This document shows, in pieces, positions 32,554-41,817 of a stretch of 64,000 bases of DNA. The notes under the pieces are model-generated. The model saw only the letters and a program-made list of their open reading frames with translations, ran no database searches and was not told where the DNA came from. The DNA is from Nocardioides bruguierae (GTDB lineage: Bacteria > Actinomycetota > Actinomycetes > Propionibacteriales > Nocardioidaceae), in assembly GCF_023656415.1 (NCBI RefSeq), contig NZ_JAMOIL010000022.1, forward strand, positions 1 through 64,000, written 5' to 3'. The translations under genes were made by a program, and so were the position numbers. Each line of letters starts with the position of its first letter. Position 1 is the first letter of the stretch.

Positions 32554-33744
32554 GTGCCCGAGTGTCAGACGTCCGCGGTCGCCGTCTTCGACGACTCGCT
32601 CACCCGCTACAACTTCGGGCCCGGCCACCCCATGTCGCCGCTGCGGGTGGACCTGACGATGCGGCTGGCCGACGAGCTCGGCCTCTTCTCCGGCCCCGGC
32701 GCCCTGCAGCGCGTCGACGCACCGGTCGCCGACGACGACCTGGTGGGCACCGTCCACCTGGTGCGCCTGATGAACGCGGTGCGCGAGGCGGGCCACGGCG
32801 GCGCGGGCGACGAGCGGCTCGGCATCGGCACCGAGGACAACCCGATCTTCGACCGGATGCACGAGGCGGGCGCCCACGTCGTCGGCGCCACGGTCGAGGC
32901 GTGCCGCCAGGTCTGGCAGGGGGACGCCGGCCACGCGGCGAGCATCGCCGGCGGGCTGCACCACGCCATGCCCGACCGGATCAGCGGCTTCTGCGTCTAC
33001 AACGACGTCGCGGTCGGCATCCAGTGGCTGCTCGACCACGGCGCCGAGCGCGTGGCCTACGTCGACGTCGACGCCCACCACGGGGACGGGGTGGAGCGGA
33101 TCTTCTGGGACGACCCCCGCGTCCTCACCATCTCCCTGCACGAGACCGGTCAGGTGCTCTTCCCCGGCACGGGCTTCCCCGCCGACACCGGCGGGCGCCA
33201 GGCCGAGGGCTCGGCCGCCAACGTGGCACTCCCGCCCGGCACGGGGGACGCCGGCTGGCTGCGGGCCTTCCACGCGGTCGTGCCGCCGCTGCTGGAGGAG
33301 TTCCGCCCCGACGTCCTGGTCAGCCAGCACGGCTGCGACTCACACGTGGAGGACCCGCTGACCCACCTCTCGCTCTCGGTCGATGGCCAGCGCGCCGCGC
33401 ACGCCGCCGTGCACCAGCTGGCGCACGACCACGCCGGCGGTCGCTGGGTGGCGGTCGGTGGTGGCGGGTACGAGCTGGTCGGGGTCGTCCCGCGGACGTG
33501 GACCCACCTGCTCTCCGAGGTCGCGGGTCGGCCCCTGCCGTCCGACCTGGACGTGCCGACGCGCTGGCTCGACCACGTCCAGCAGCGCCTGGGCCTGGAC
33601 GGCCCGAAGCGGATGACGGACGGCGGCCGCACCGACTACCGGCCGTGGTCGGAGGGCTACGACCCCGAGCAGTGGCTCGACGCGGCCGTGCACGAGGCCC
33701 GGCTGGCGGTCTTCCCGCTGCACGGTCTCGACCCGATGCCCTGA
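32554..33744 (+). CDS. AcuC-like histone deacetylase family protein
   Basis: A 396-residue zinc deacetylase of the arginase/deacetylase fold. The active-site stretch is VAYVDVDAHHGDGVERIFW near residue 168 (the Asp-x-His zinc site and catalytic His pair), with GLHHAMPDRISGFCVYNDVAVG upstream and VSQHGCDSH near residue 256. The family includes acetoin utilisation protein AcuC, which deacetylates acetyl-CoA synthetase lysines. GTG at 32554 lies six bases after a -10-like TAGCGT (32542-32547), suggesting a leaderless message. It is divergent from the trpS leader with only 32 bp between starts. Confidence 0.9.
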   Translation: MPECQTSAVAVFDDSLTRYNFGPGHPMSPLRVDLTMRLADELGLFSGPGALQRVDAPVADDDLVGTVHLVRLMNAVREAGHGGAGDERLGIGTEDNPIFDRMHEAGAHVVGATVEACRQVWQGDAGHAASIAGGLHHAMPDRISGFCVYNDVAVGIQWLLDHGAERVAYVDVDAHHGDGVERIFWDDPRVLTISLHETGQVLFPGTGFPADTGGRQAEGSAANVALPPGTGDAGWLRAFHAVVPPLLEEFRPDVLVSQHGCDSHVEDPLTHLSLSVDGQRAAHAAVHQLAHDHAGGRWVAVGGGGYELVGVVPRTWTHLLSEVAGRPLPSDLDVPTRWLDHVQQRLGLDGPKRMTDGGRTDYRPWSEGYDPEQWLDAAVHEARLAVFPLHGLDPMP

Positions 33745-33917
33745 CGGCCGTACGCCCGATCGGGTATGGATTCAACTCGACACGCCGGTGTGGAGGCTAA
33801 GAATCTCGTCCAGCCTTCCCCATGCGTCACAACTGGCACTAGGCTCACTCATGGAACGAGCCCGCGTGCCCGATGGTGGGGAAGCCGTCGAGCGGGCCGA
33901 ACAGAAAGCGGTGGCAC

Positions 33918-34124
33918 ATGGCTCCCAACCCGTCCGGGGACATCTCCGAGGCGAAGTTCCTGACCGTGGCCGAGGTCGCGCAGATGATGCGCGTCTCCAA
34001 GATGACCGTGTACCGGCTCGTGCACAACGGCGACCTGCCCGCCGTGCGCGTCGGCCGCTCGTTCCGGGTGCGCGAGGAGGACGCCTCCGAGTACCTGCGC
34101 AAGTCCTTCTACGACGCGGGCTGA
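33918..34124 (+). CDS. Excisionase-type MerR-like helix-turn-helix protein
   Basis: A 68-residue DNA-binding protein consisting almost entirely of one HTH: FLTVAEVAQMMRVSKMTVYRLVHNGDLPAVRVGRSFRVREEDASEYLR. Despite the excisionase label of the family, it lies in the conserved actinobacterial neighbourhood equivalent to Rv0500A, between proC and the bS22 gene, and not in a phage. ATG at 33918 is preferred over a start 15 codons upstream because the upstream part is unconserved. A -10-like TAGGCT lies at 33841-33846. Its target is unknown. Confidence 0.85.
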   Translation: MAPNPSGDISEAKFLTVAEVAQMMRVSKMTVYRLVHNGDLPAVRVGRSFRVREEDASEYLRKSFYDAG

Positions 34125-34254
34125 GCCCGCCGGCGACGGCGTGGTGCCGCCCGGCGCCCGCCCCCGGCTGCGGATTCTGCTGCCGTGAGGCGGGCCGCTA
34201 GGCTGGTGCGGTCCTCCGTGCACCCGGAGCCACCCCGAGTCTGAAAGGTTCACC

Positions 34255-34356
34255 GTGGGTTCTGTCATCAAGAAGCGTCGCAAGCGCATGGCCAAGAAGA
34301 AGCACCGCAAGCTGCTGAAGAAGACGCGCGTCCAGCGTCGCAAGCTCGGCAAGTAA
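34255..34356 (+). CDS. Small ribosomal protein bS22 (AURKAIP1/COX24-like)
   Basis: A 33-residue extremely basic protein ([19 protein letters not shown] then [14 protein letters not shown]) too short for many gene finders. The [25 protein letters not shown] pattern is the AURKAIP1/COX24 domain, seen as an extra 30S subunit protein in actinobacterial ribosome structures. GTG at 34255 follows a GAAAGG site; a -10-like TAGGCT lies at 34199-34204. Its position between an excisionase-type HTH and an epimerase gene equals that of Rv0500B. Confidence 0.93.
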   Translation: MGSVIKKRRKRMAKKKHRKLLKKTRVQRRKLGK

Positions 34357-34396
34357 GCCCGAGCCCAGCAGCACGGTCGAGCAACGGGGGCTGCGC

Positions 34397-35443
34397 ATGG
34401 GGCGTGTCGTTCTCGTCACCGGGGTCTCCAGAGACCTCGGTCGACGATTCGCGCGCTCGCTCGCGGCCGACCCCGAGGTCGACCGGGTCATCGGCGTCGA
34501 CGTCGTCCCGCCCCGCGGGGACGTCGGCGCCGTGTCGTTCGTGCGGGTGGACATCCGCAACCCGGTGATCGCCAAGGTGATCGCCAAGGAGGACGTCGAC
34601 ACCGTCGTCCACATGAGCATCATCGCGACCCCCGGCAGCGCCGGGGGTCGGCACACGATGAAGGAGCTCAACGTCATCGGGACGATGCAGCTCCTCGCGG
34701 CCTGCCAGCGCGCCCGCACGGTGCGCCGGCTGGTCGTGAAGTCGACGACCACCGTCTACGGGGCCTCGCCGGCCGACCCGGCGATGTTCACCGAGGACAT
34801 GCAGCCGCGTCGCGCCCCGCGCAGCGGCTACGCCAAGGACGTCGCCGAGATCGAGGGCTACGTCCGCGGCTTCGCCCGCCGTCGGCCCGACGTCGACGTG
34901 CTCACGCTGCGCTGCGCCAACGTGGTCGGCCCGCACGTGCAGAGCCCGATCACCTCCTACCTGCGGCTCCCGGTCGTGCCGACCGTGCTCGGCTACGACC
35001 CGCGGATGCAGCTCCTGCACGAGGACGACCTCTTCTCCGTCCTCCACCTCGCGGCACTGCGCGAGGGCGTCTCCGGCACCGTCAACGTCGCCGGCGAGGG
35101 CGTCGTCGTGCTCTCCCAGGCCCTGCGCCGCCTCGGCCGGCCCGCCGCCCCGATGCCCGGCACGGCCGTGGGACGTCTGGGCCAGGTGCTGCGCAAGGCG
35201 CACGTCGCCGACTTCTCCCCGGAGCAGCTGGCCTTCCTCACCTATGGTCGGGGCGTGGACACGACCCGGATGCGCGAGGTGCTCGGCTTCGAGCCCGCGT
35301 TCACCACCGAGCAGGCGCTCGCCGACTTCGGCTCCACCCTGCCGCCGGTCCTCGGCCCCGCCCGCGCCACCGCCCAGCAGGTCGCCGGCCAGGCGCTCGG
35401 CACGCTGGCCCGCCTCGTCCCGACCGGAGGTGCCCGTGGGTGA
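34397..35443 (+). CDS. NAD-dependent epimerase/dehydratase (Rv0501-type)
   Basis: A 348-residue extended SDR. The nucleotide motif is altered to VLVTGVSRDLGRRFARSL at the N-terminus, followed by VVHMSIIATPGSAGGRH. The active-site position normally filled by YxxxK is SGYAKDVAEIEGYV near residue 143. It belongs to the group beside the acyltransferase gene in mycobacteria, annotated there as GalE-like; the substrate is not established. ATG at 34397. It overlaps the downstream acyltransferase start by eight bases, so the two are coupled. Confidence 0.87.
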   Translation: MGRVVLVTGVSRDLGRRFARSLAADPEVDRVIGVDVVPPRGDVGAVSFVRVDIRNPVIAKVIAKEDVDTVVHMSIIATPGSAGGRHTMKELNVIGTMQLLAACQRARTVRRLVVKSTTTVYGASPADPAMFTEDMQPRRAPRSGYAKDVAEIEGYVRGFARRRPDVDVLTLRCANVVGPHVQSPITSYLRLPVVPTVLGYDPRMQLLHEDDLFSVLHLAALREGVSGTVNVAGEGVVVLSQALRRLGRPAAPMPGTAVGRLGQVLRKAHVADFSPEQLAFLTYGRGVDTTRMREVLGFEPAFTTEQALADFGSTLPPVLGPARATAQQVAGQALGTLARLVPTGGARG

Positions 35444-36665
35444 CGCCGAGGTGATCCCGATCGGCACCCGCGGCCGCCCCGGCCGCGGCACCGGCAGCAC
35501 GACCCCCTCGTCCGCCTCCCGCGGCCTCGCCGGCGGCGCTCGTCGCCCCGCCGCCCAGCGCAGCCCCGAACCGCCCGAGCAGCCCGAGGAGATCTCGGAC
35601 GCCGCGGACGCGCAGGACACGGCGACCGACCCGGCCACGCACCCGGGGTGGACCGACGAGGACTCGATCGGTGGCGGCGCCGCCGGGCCCACGGCCGGCG
35701 CCTCGACCAGCTCGTCCACCACCTCCTCGACCACCACCTCGACCACCACGGCGGACCGGCACCCGCTGGGCAACGTCTCCCCGGCCGAGCTGATGAACGC
35801 GCTCACCGGCGCGGCCAAGGAGGTCTTCGGCCCCGAGTGGGAGGAGGAGCTGGCCCGGCTGCTCGCCTTCGTCCGCCGCCGTCTGACCGGCGACTACGCC
35901 GTCGACGAGTACGGCTTCGACCCCGAGGTCACCGAGCGCTTCTTCCTCACCGCGCTGCGGCCGGTCGCGCAGAAGTGGTTCCGCATCGAGGTCCGCGGGA
36001 TCGAGAACATCCCCACCGACTCCGGCGCCCTCATCGTCTCCAACCACTCCGGCACGCTGCCGTGGGACGGGCTGATGACGATGGTGACGGTCCACGACCG
36101 CACCGGACGCTTCGTCCGCCCGCTCGGCGCCGACCTGGTCTTCCGCACCCCCGTCGTCGCGCAGCTGGCGCGGATGGGCGGCGCGACGCTCGCGTGCAGC
36201 GAGGACGCCGACCGGATGCTCGCCGGCGGCGAGCTCGTCGGCGTGTGGCCCGAGGGCTTCAAGGGGCTGGGCAAGCCCTACGCCGAGCGCTACAAGCTGC
36301 AGCGCTTCGGCCGGGGCGGCTTCGTCTCGGCCGCGCTGCGCACCCGCACCCCGATCGTGCCGCTCTCGGTCGTCGGGGCCGAGGAGATCTACCCGATGCT
36401 CTCCTCGATGCCGACGCTGGCGCGGGTGCTGGGCGTCCCGTACTTCCCGGTGACGCCGCTGTTCCCGTGGCTGGGTCCGCTCGGCATGGTGCCGCTGCCC
36501 AGCAAGTGGCTGATGGAGTTCGGCGAGCCGGTGCGCACCGACGAGCTGGAGGACGGCGCCGCGGACGACCCGATGCTGGTCTTCGACGTCACCGACCAGG
36601 TGCGGGAGTCGATCCAGCAGACGCTCTACCGGCTGCTGATGGAGCGGAAGTCCGTCTTCGGCTGA
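35436..36665 (+). CDS. Lysophospholipid acyltransferase family protein (PlsC-like)
   Basis: A 409-residue protein. The first ~115 residues are low-complexity Ser/Thr/Pro/Ala-rich (SSSTTSSTTTSTTT) and likely disordered. The PlsC acyltransferase domain spans about 185-380, with the catalytic NHSGTLPWDG (NHxxxxD form, near residue 203) and the phosphate-binding VGVWPEGFKG (near residue 268). It would transfer an acyl chain to a glycerophospholipid or related acceptor at the membrane. The GTG at 35436 overlaps the epimerase stop. It corresponds to Rv0502. Confidence 0.88.
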   Translation: MGDAEVIPIGTRGRPGRGTGSTTPSSASRGLAGGARRPAAQRSPEPPEQPEEISDAADAQDTATDPATHPGWTDEDSIGGGAAGPTAGASTSSSTTSSTTTSTTTADRHPLGNVSPAELMNALTGAAKEVFGPEWEEELARLLAFVRRRLTGDYAVDEYGFDPEVTERFFLTALRPVAQKWFRIEVRGIENIPTDSGALIVSNHSGTLPWDGLMTMVTVHDRTGRFVRPLGADLVFRTPVVAQLARMGGATLACSEDADRMLAGGELVGVWPEGFKGLGKPYAERYKLQRFGRGGFVSAALRTRTPIVPLSVVGAEEIYPMLSSMPTLARVLGVPYFPVTPLFPWLGPLGMVPLPSKWLMEFGEPVRTDELEDGAADDPMLVFDVTDQVRESIQQTLYRLLMERKSVFG

Positions 36666-36713
36666 GCCGGAGGACGCACGGCAGGGGTGGGATGGTCCCA
36701 GCCCCGCCGGGGG

Positions 36714-37970
36714 TCACTGACCGAGCAGCGGGTCCGTCAGGTCCCCGACGCCGTCCCCGACGCCGTCCACCAGGTCACCCACGCCGGAGGTGACGTCGTC
36801 CACGACGTCGCCGGCCACCGACGAGACCGCCTCGGCGGGGTCCTCCACGACGTCCTCGACGGTGTCGCCGACCTGGCCGAGCACCTGGCCGTCGCCGACG
36901 CCGGTCGGCCCGGAGGTGGGCACCTGGACGTCGCCGGTCGTGCCCCCGCCACCCGAGCCGGAGCCCGAGCCGGAGGACCCGCTCGAGCCGGACGTGCCGC
37001 TGCCGCCGGAGCCGGCCGTGGAGCCCTGCTTGCCGCCGCCGGAGGAGCCCTGCTTGCTTCCGTTGCCCCCGCCGGAGCCGGACTTCGGGACGACCAGGGC
37101 ACCCTCGACCAGGTCCTGGACCCCGCGGGTGGCCTCCTCGGTGGCGCTGGAGAGGAACAGCGGGACGTCGACCAGGCGGCCGCCGTCGCAGGACGGGCAG
37201 AGCTCGCTGGTGCGGGTGTCGAGGTCGGAGAGCACCTGGCCGGCGGCGACGAGCGCCGCGTCCGCCTGGCCGGGGAGCAGGTCGGCGAGGTCGGCGAGGG
37301 AGCCCATGCTCTCGACGGTCCAGGCCTGGAGCTGGCTGATGGTGGCCTCGTCGCCGTTGGCGGCGTAGTCCTCGAGCAGGAGGTCGGCGCCCTCCTGGGT
37401 CTGGGCGCGGAAGTCGGCCAGCACCTCGTCGGCGGTGGCGCCGTCGCCGCGGCCCTGGCGGGAGAGCTCGGTGAGCTCGGTGAGGCGGTCGGTGGCGCCG
37501 GCCAGCAGCACCTGGCCGCGGTCGGCCTCGCCGACGCTGAAGCCGGTGTGGATGTTCTCGATCGCCCGCTTGACCGGGTAGAGCGACTCGCCGGGCAGCG
37601 CGGACTGTGCGGCGACGGCCACGGACGTGGTCGCGCCGAGCACGGCGAGGCCTCCGACGGCCACGGCGAAGCGGCGTTCGCGGGTGCGGGTGCCTGAGCG
37701 GCCGGCGGTGCGGCGGCTGCCCACCTGGAGCGGGTCGTCCGCGGCCTCCTTGCCGGGCACCAGCTCGGTGGCGGCGGCGGCCATCAGGCGCTCGCGCAGG
37801 TCGGCGGCGACGTCGGGACGCTGTGGGGGAGCAGACATGGCGCGCAGGGCCGCGGCGACCTCGACCAGCTCGGCGAACCGGGGGTCGTCGACGCGGCGGC
37901 CGGCCAGGGCGGCCTCGACCTGGGCGTCGAACTCCTCGGCCCGACGCCGGGCGGCGAAGACGGGGCTCAT
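36714..37970 (-). CDS. DUF5667 membrane protein, probable anti-sigma partner of the BldN-type factor
   Basis: A 418-residue protein. Residues 1-98 are cytoplasmic and helical (FAARRRAEEFDAQVEAALAG), residues about 99-121 form a membrane segment (RFAVAVGGLAVLGATTSVAV), and LPGESLYPVKRAIENI begins the external DUF5667 domain. Residues about 305-350 are a Gly/Ser/Lys linker, and the tail repeats VxDVV/VED patterns. In Streptomyces the membrane anti-sigma factor RsbN is encoded next to bldN with a similar layout, so sequestration of the upstream sigma factor is a reasonable inference. The ATG at 37970 follows GGGAC; the gene is 157 bp downstream of the sigma gene. Confidence 0.8.
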   Translation of the reverse strand: MSPVFAARRRAEEFDAQVEAALAGRRVDDPRFAELVEVAAALRAMSAPPQRPDVAADLRERLMAAAATELVPGKEAADDPLQVGSRRTAGRSGTRTRERRFAVAVGGLAVLGATTSVAVAAQSALPGESLYPVKRAIENIHTGFSVGEADRGQVLLAGATDRLTELTELSRQGRGDGATADEVLADFRAQTQEGADLLLEDYAANGDEATISQLQAWTVESMGSLADLADLLPGQADAALVAAGQVLSDLDTRTSELCPSCDGGRLVDVPLFLSSATEEATRGVQDLVEGALVVPKSGSGGGNGSKQGSSGGGKQGSTAGSGGSGTSGSSGSSGSGSGSGGGGTTGDVQVPTSGPTGVGDGQVLGQVGDTVEDVVEDPAEAVSSVAGDVVDDVTSGVGDLVDGVGDGVGDLTDPLLGQ

Positions 37971-38127
37971 GAGCGGTGTCCCTTCGTGGGAGCGGCGGGG
38001 TGCGACGGAGCGGACCCCGCGACCGGGTGCTCGCGACCCGGCACGCTGCTCAACGACGGTCGTGCACCCGGAGTTACGGCGCCCCGCAGGGTGACGTCCG
38101 TCATCTCGACCGACGCGGTGCAGGGGC

Positions 38128-38949
38128 TCATCGCAGGCCCTCCGGCATCAGCTTGGCGAGGTTGCGCACGCCCCGCAGCTGGAGCTGCTTGACGGCGCCG
38201 TCGCTGCGGCCCAGCACGGCCGCGACCTCGGCGATGCTCATCCCCTGGAGGAAGCGCATGACGATGCAGTCGCGCTGCTCGTCGGGCAGCTGCTTGAGGG
38301 CGCTCACCAGGACCTCGTGGGTCAGGCCCTCGATGGCCAGCCCCTCGGGCGTCTCCTCGTCGGCGTCGTCGTGCAGGCCCATGTCCTCGGTGGTCATCTC
38401 GAGGCGGGTGCGGCTGGCCTTGAAGTGGTCGGTGGCGAGGTTGCGCGCGATGGTCATCAGCCAGGCGCCGAAGTCGCGGCCCTGCCAGCGGAAGCCCTGC
38501 ATGGAGCGCAGCGCCCGGAAGAAGGTCTCCGAGGTGAGGTCCTCGGCCAGCGGCACCGAGCGGGTGCGGTAGTAGAGGAAGCGGTAGACCGAGGCCTGGT
38601 AGTGGTCGTAGAGCAGGCCGAACGCCTCGGCGTCACCCTTGCGTGCCAGCTCGACCAGGGCGATGAGGCGCTCCCGGTCGGCGGCGGACTCCTCCGAGGA
38701 CGTGGCCAGGCCGCTGTCGTCGCCGGGGCCGCCCGGGCCCGGCACCTCGGCCACCGCCGGGTCGGAGGAGAGCGCCTCGCTGAGCAGGCCGAGCGCGGCC
38801 AGCACCCGGTCGGCGTGCGCCCCCGGGGCGGGGCGGGCACCCGCCGGCACCGTGCACAGCACGGGCGCCGGCGCCGGCGGCAGGAGGTCGGCGCAGGCCG
38901 TGCGCAGGGCGCGCAGGCTCCGCACCACCTCCGCGGCGTACCCAGCCAT
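38128..38949 (-). CDS. ECF sigma factor of the BldN family
   Basis: A 273-residue sigma factor. Region 2 is AFGLLYDHYQASVYRFLYYR with AEDLTSETFFRALRSMQGFRWQGRDFGAW near residue 133, and region 4 is LPDEQRDCIVMRFLQGMSIAEVAAVLGRSDGAVKQLQLR. It closely resembles Streptomyces BldN, including an N-terminal extension of about 90 residues that in BldN is a removable pro-sequence. ATG at 38949 follows GGGAGGA. A DUF5667 membrane protein encoded downstream is the likely anti-sigma factor. GGTCAC and GTGACC half-sites 22 bp apart lie just upstream of the start. BldN governs aerial development in Streptomyces; the role here is unknown. Confidence 0.9.
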   Translation of the reverse strand: MAGYAAEVVRSLRALRTACADLLPPAPAPVLCTVPAGARPAPGAHADRVLAALGLLSEALSSDPAVAEVPGPGGPGDDSGLATSSEESAADRERLIALVELARKGDAEAFGLLYDHYQASVYRFLYYRTRSVPLAEDLTSETFFRALRSMQGFRWQGRDFGAWLMTIARNLATDHFKASRTRLEMTTEDMGLHDDADEETPEGLAIEGLTHEVLVSALKQLPDEQRDCIVMRFLQGMSIAEVAAVLGRSDGAVKQLQLRGVRNLAKLMPEGLR

Positions 38950-39109
38950 CCGTACGTCCTCCCGGTCACTGCTCCCTCACAGAGCGTGACCGAGGGTACG
39001 TAAATCCCTGCGCTGCGGGAACGGTGCGAGCACAAACGTGACCGGCCGGTAGGTCCGTCGGTGGCCCGAAGGGACTAGTCCCGCGTGGTCCCCCTCGCCG
39101 GGACGAGGC

Positions 39110-40003
39110 TCAGCGCCGCCCCCGCAGGGCCCCCGCGGCCGCGGCCGCACCGGCGGCGGCACCCGCGGTGGCGCCGGCGGCCGCGCCCACCATGAGACCG
39201 GCCCGGGCGGCCTTGCGGGCGGTCCGGTAGTCGCGGACCCGCCAGCCGTGCGCCTTGGCGTGCACGCGGAGGCGCCGGTCGGGGTTCACCGCGCACGGGT
39301 CGCCGACCATCGTGAGCATGGGCAGGTCGTTGTGGGAGTCGGAGTAGGCCGAGCAGCGCTCGAGGTCCAGCCCCTCCCGCTCGGCCAGCGCCCGCACGGC
39401 CTCGGCCTTGGCGGGCCCGTGCAGCATGTCGCCGACGAGCCGGCCGGTGTAGACGCCGTCCTCGTGCTCGGCCACGGTGCCCATCGCGCCGGTCAGGCCG
39501 AGCCGCCGGGCGATGATCCGCGCGATCTCCACGGGCGCGGCGGTGACCAGCCAGACCCGTTGGCCGGCGTCCAGGTGCATCTGGGCCAGCGCCCGCGTGC
39601 CGGGCCAGATCCGGTGCGCCATCGCCTCGTCGAAGATCTCCTCGGAGAGCTCCTCCAGCTCGGCCACGGTGTGCCCGGCGATGAACTCCAGCGCCGAGTT
39701 GCGCGCGTCGGCGACGTGCTCGGGGTCCTCCACGCCGACGACCCGGAAGTACGCCTGCTTCCACGCCGCCGAGGCGATCTCGCGGGTGGAGAAGAACTCG
39801 CGCCGGTACAGGCCGCGGGCCAGGTGGAAGATGCTGGCGCCCTGCATGATCGTGTTGTCCACGTCGAAGAACGCGGCCGCGGTGGCGTCCTCGGTGCTCT
39901 CCAGCGCCCGCTCCACCTCGGCGGAGGCCGCGGCGGCCTCGCCCGCGAGCGTCGAGCGCGCACGCAGGTCCGGGAGGCGTCGCCGCTGCGAGGGTGCTGC
40001 CAC
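39110..40003 (-). CDS. HAD-family phosphatase (SerB-like, Rv0505c-type)
   Basis: A 297-residue HAD subfamily IB hydrolase. Motif I is [12 protein letters not shown] (near residue 45), motif II corresponds to [12 protein letters not shown], motif III Lys is in [10 protein letters not shown], and motif IV is [26 protein letters not shown]. Related enzymes dephosphorylate phosphoserine or other small phosphates. The C-terminal 35 residues are an Ala/Gly-rich hydrophobic stretch ([23 protein letters not shown]) that may act as a membrane anchor. The GTG at 40003 is preferred; an ATG at 40039 is an alternative. It is divergent from the acyl-CoA ligase gene. Confidence 0.85.
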   Translation of the reverse strand: MAAPSQRRRLPDLRARSTLAGEAAAASAEVERALESTEDATAAAFFDVDNTIMQGASIFHLARGLYRREFFSTREIASAAWKQAYFRVVGVEDPEHVADARNSALEFIAGHTVAELEELSEEIFDEAMAHRIWPGTRALAQMHLDAGQRVWLVTAAPVEIARIIARRLGLTGAMGTVAEHEDGVYTGRLVGDMLHGPAKAEAVRALAEREGLDLERCSAYSDSHNDLPMLTMVGDPCAVNPDRRLRVHAKAHGWRVRDYRTARKAARAGLMVGAAAGATAGAAAGAAAAAGALRGRR

Positions 40004-40197
40004 CCGCTCACCATAGGGCTTCGCGGGCCCGCGCGGCATCGTCCGTCCGGCTCGACCGGACGTGTCCGCCGACGCGTCCCGGGCAGGGCGCCGGGGCGGG
40101 TGCCGGGGCGGCCGTCGGGCCGGTGTCGCAGCGGGGGCCGGCGCAGGTGGGGGAAGCGGGTGGGAGCCCCCTCGCACGCGTCCGGGCGCGTGGCACC

Positions 40198-41817
40198 ATG
40201 GCCCCCATGCCCGCGAGCCCGGTCGCCGACCTCACCGACCTCCTCGCCTCCGCCGCGCGCGAGGTGCCCGAGCGCGTCGCCCTCGTCGAGTCCGGGGGCC
40301 GTCGCGTCACCTGGGCCGAGCTGGAGACCGAGACCAACCGGGTCGCCCGCGGCCTCGAGGCCGCCGGCCTGGTCGCCGGCCACCGGGTCGCCATCGCCTC
40401 GGCGAACCGGCTCGAGTTCGTCACCACCTACCTGGCCGTGCTGCGGCTCCAGGCCGTCGCGGTGCCGGTCAACCCGCGCAGCACGGCCGTCGAGGTCGAG
40501 CACGTGCTCGAGGACTCGGGCGCCCGCCTCGTCCTGGCCGACGAGGTGGCGGTGCGCGCGGTGCGCCGCGCGGTCGGCGTGATCGCGGAGCGCCGCGCGG
40601 AGGACGGCACGCTGCCGCGTCCGGGCGTGCGCAAGGCGCCGCGGGTGGTGCTCGTGGGCAGCACCCTGGCGCCCGGCGAGCGCTCCTACGACCACCTGCG
40701 CGCCACCGGCGGCAGACTCACCGCGCGCCAGGTGCCGGACCCGGAGAAGCTCGCGGTCCTGCTCTACACCTCCGGCGCCACGGGGCGGCCGCGGGCGGCG
40801 ATGCTCTCCCACCGGGCGCTGCTGACCAACGTCGAGCAGCTGGCGCAGGTGGACCCGCCGCTGATCCACGGCGACGACGTCGTGCTCGGCGTGCTCCCGC
40901 TCTTCCACGTCTACGGCCTGGGCGCGGTGCTCGGGTCGGTGCTGCGGCACCGGGCCCGCCTCGTCCTGGTCACCGCCTACGACCCCGTCGACACCCTCGA
41001 GCTGATCGAGGACGAGGCGTGCAGCGTCGTGCCGATCGCGCCGGCCGTGCTGGCGCAGTGGCGCACCGAGGAGCACCTGCGCGAGCGGCTCGGGCCGGTG
41101 CGGCTGCTGCTCTCGGGCTCCGCGACGCTGGAGACCGAGGCGGTCGAGGAGATCACCAGCATCACCGGCGTCCCCGTGCACCAGGGCTACGGGCTCACCG
41201 AGGCCGCGCCCGTCGTCACCTCCACGCTGTGCTCCGCGCACGCCGCGCCCGGCTCGGTCGGCGCCGCGATCCCCGGGGTGGAGATCCGGCTGGAGGACGC
41301 CCTCGGCTCTGCCCCCGAGCCCGGCGACCCCGGCCAGGTGGTCATCCGCGGGCGCAACCTGTTCTCCGGCTACTGGCCCGACGGCGCCGACGGCCCGGAC
41401 GCCGACGGCTGGTGGGCCACCGGCGACGTCGGCTTCCTGGACGAGGACGGCGACCTCTGGCTGGTCGACCGGGTGAAGGACCTCGTGGTCGTCTCCGGCT
41501 TCAACGTCTACCCGGTCGAGGTCGAGGAGGTGATCCTCGGCGTCGAGGGCGTCCGCTCGGCCGCCGTCGTGGGGGTCGCCGACGAGGCGACCGGCGAGGC
41601 CGTCGTCGCCTACGTCCTGGCCCCGCACCAGGACGCGGCGGGCGTGGTCGACCTCGAGGAGCGGGTGCGGCAGCGGTGCGCCGAGCGGCTGGCCCGCTTC
41701 AAGCGGCCCTCGCGCATCGAGGTGGTCGAGGTGCTGCCGATGACCGTGACCGGCAAGGTGCGCAAGGGCATCCTCCGCGCCGCGGCCCGGCGCCGCGACA
41801 CGGAGCTGTTCTCGTGA
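40198..41817 (+). CDS. Acyl-CoA synthetase-like AMP-binding enzyme
   Basis: A 539-residue adenylate-forming enzyme. The phosphate loop is [15 protein letters not shown] near residue 190, where the usual Lys of TGxPK is Arg. [13 protein letters not shown] lies near residue 332, [14 protein letters not shown] near residue 405, [21 protein letters not shown] near residue 425 and the C-terminal catalytic Lys in [10 protein letters not shown] near 520. It should activate a carboxylic acid, probably a fatty acid, as the CoA thioester. The ATG at 40198 or 40207 is possible. The downstream glutaredoxin gene overlaps its stop by four bases. Confidence 0.87.
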   Translation: MAPMPASPVADLTDLLASAAREVPERVALVESGGRRVTWAELETETNRVARGLEAAGLVAGHRVAIASANRLEFVTTYLAVLRLQAVAVPVNPRSTAVEVEHVLEDSGARLVLADEVAVRAVRRAVGVIAERRAEDGTLPRPGVRKAPRVVLVGSTLAPGERSYDHLRATGGRLTARQVPDPEKLAVLLYTSGATGRPRAAMLSHRALLTNVEQLAQVDPPLIHGDDVVLGVLPLFHVYGLGAVLGSVLRHRARLVLVTAYDPVDTLELIEDEACSVVPIAPAVLAQWRTEEHLRERLGPVRLLLSGSATLETEAVEEITSITGVPVHQGYGLTEAAPVVTSTLCSAHAAPGSVGAAIPGVEIRLEDALGSAPEPGDPGQVVIRGRNLFSGYWPDGADGPDADGWWATGDVGFLDEDGDLWLVDRVKDLVVVSGFNVYPVEVEEVILGVEGVRSAAVVGVADEATGEAVVAYVLAPHQDAAGVVDLEERVRQRCAERLARFKRPSRIEVVEVLPMTVTGKVRKGILRAAARRRDTELFS

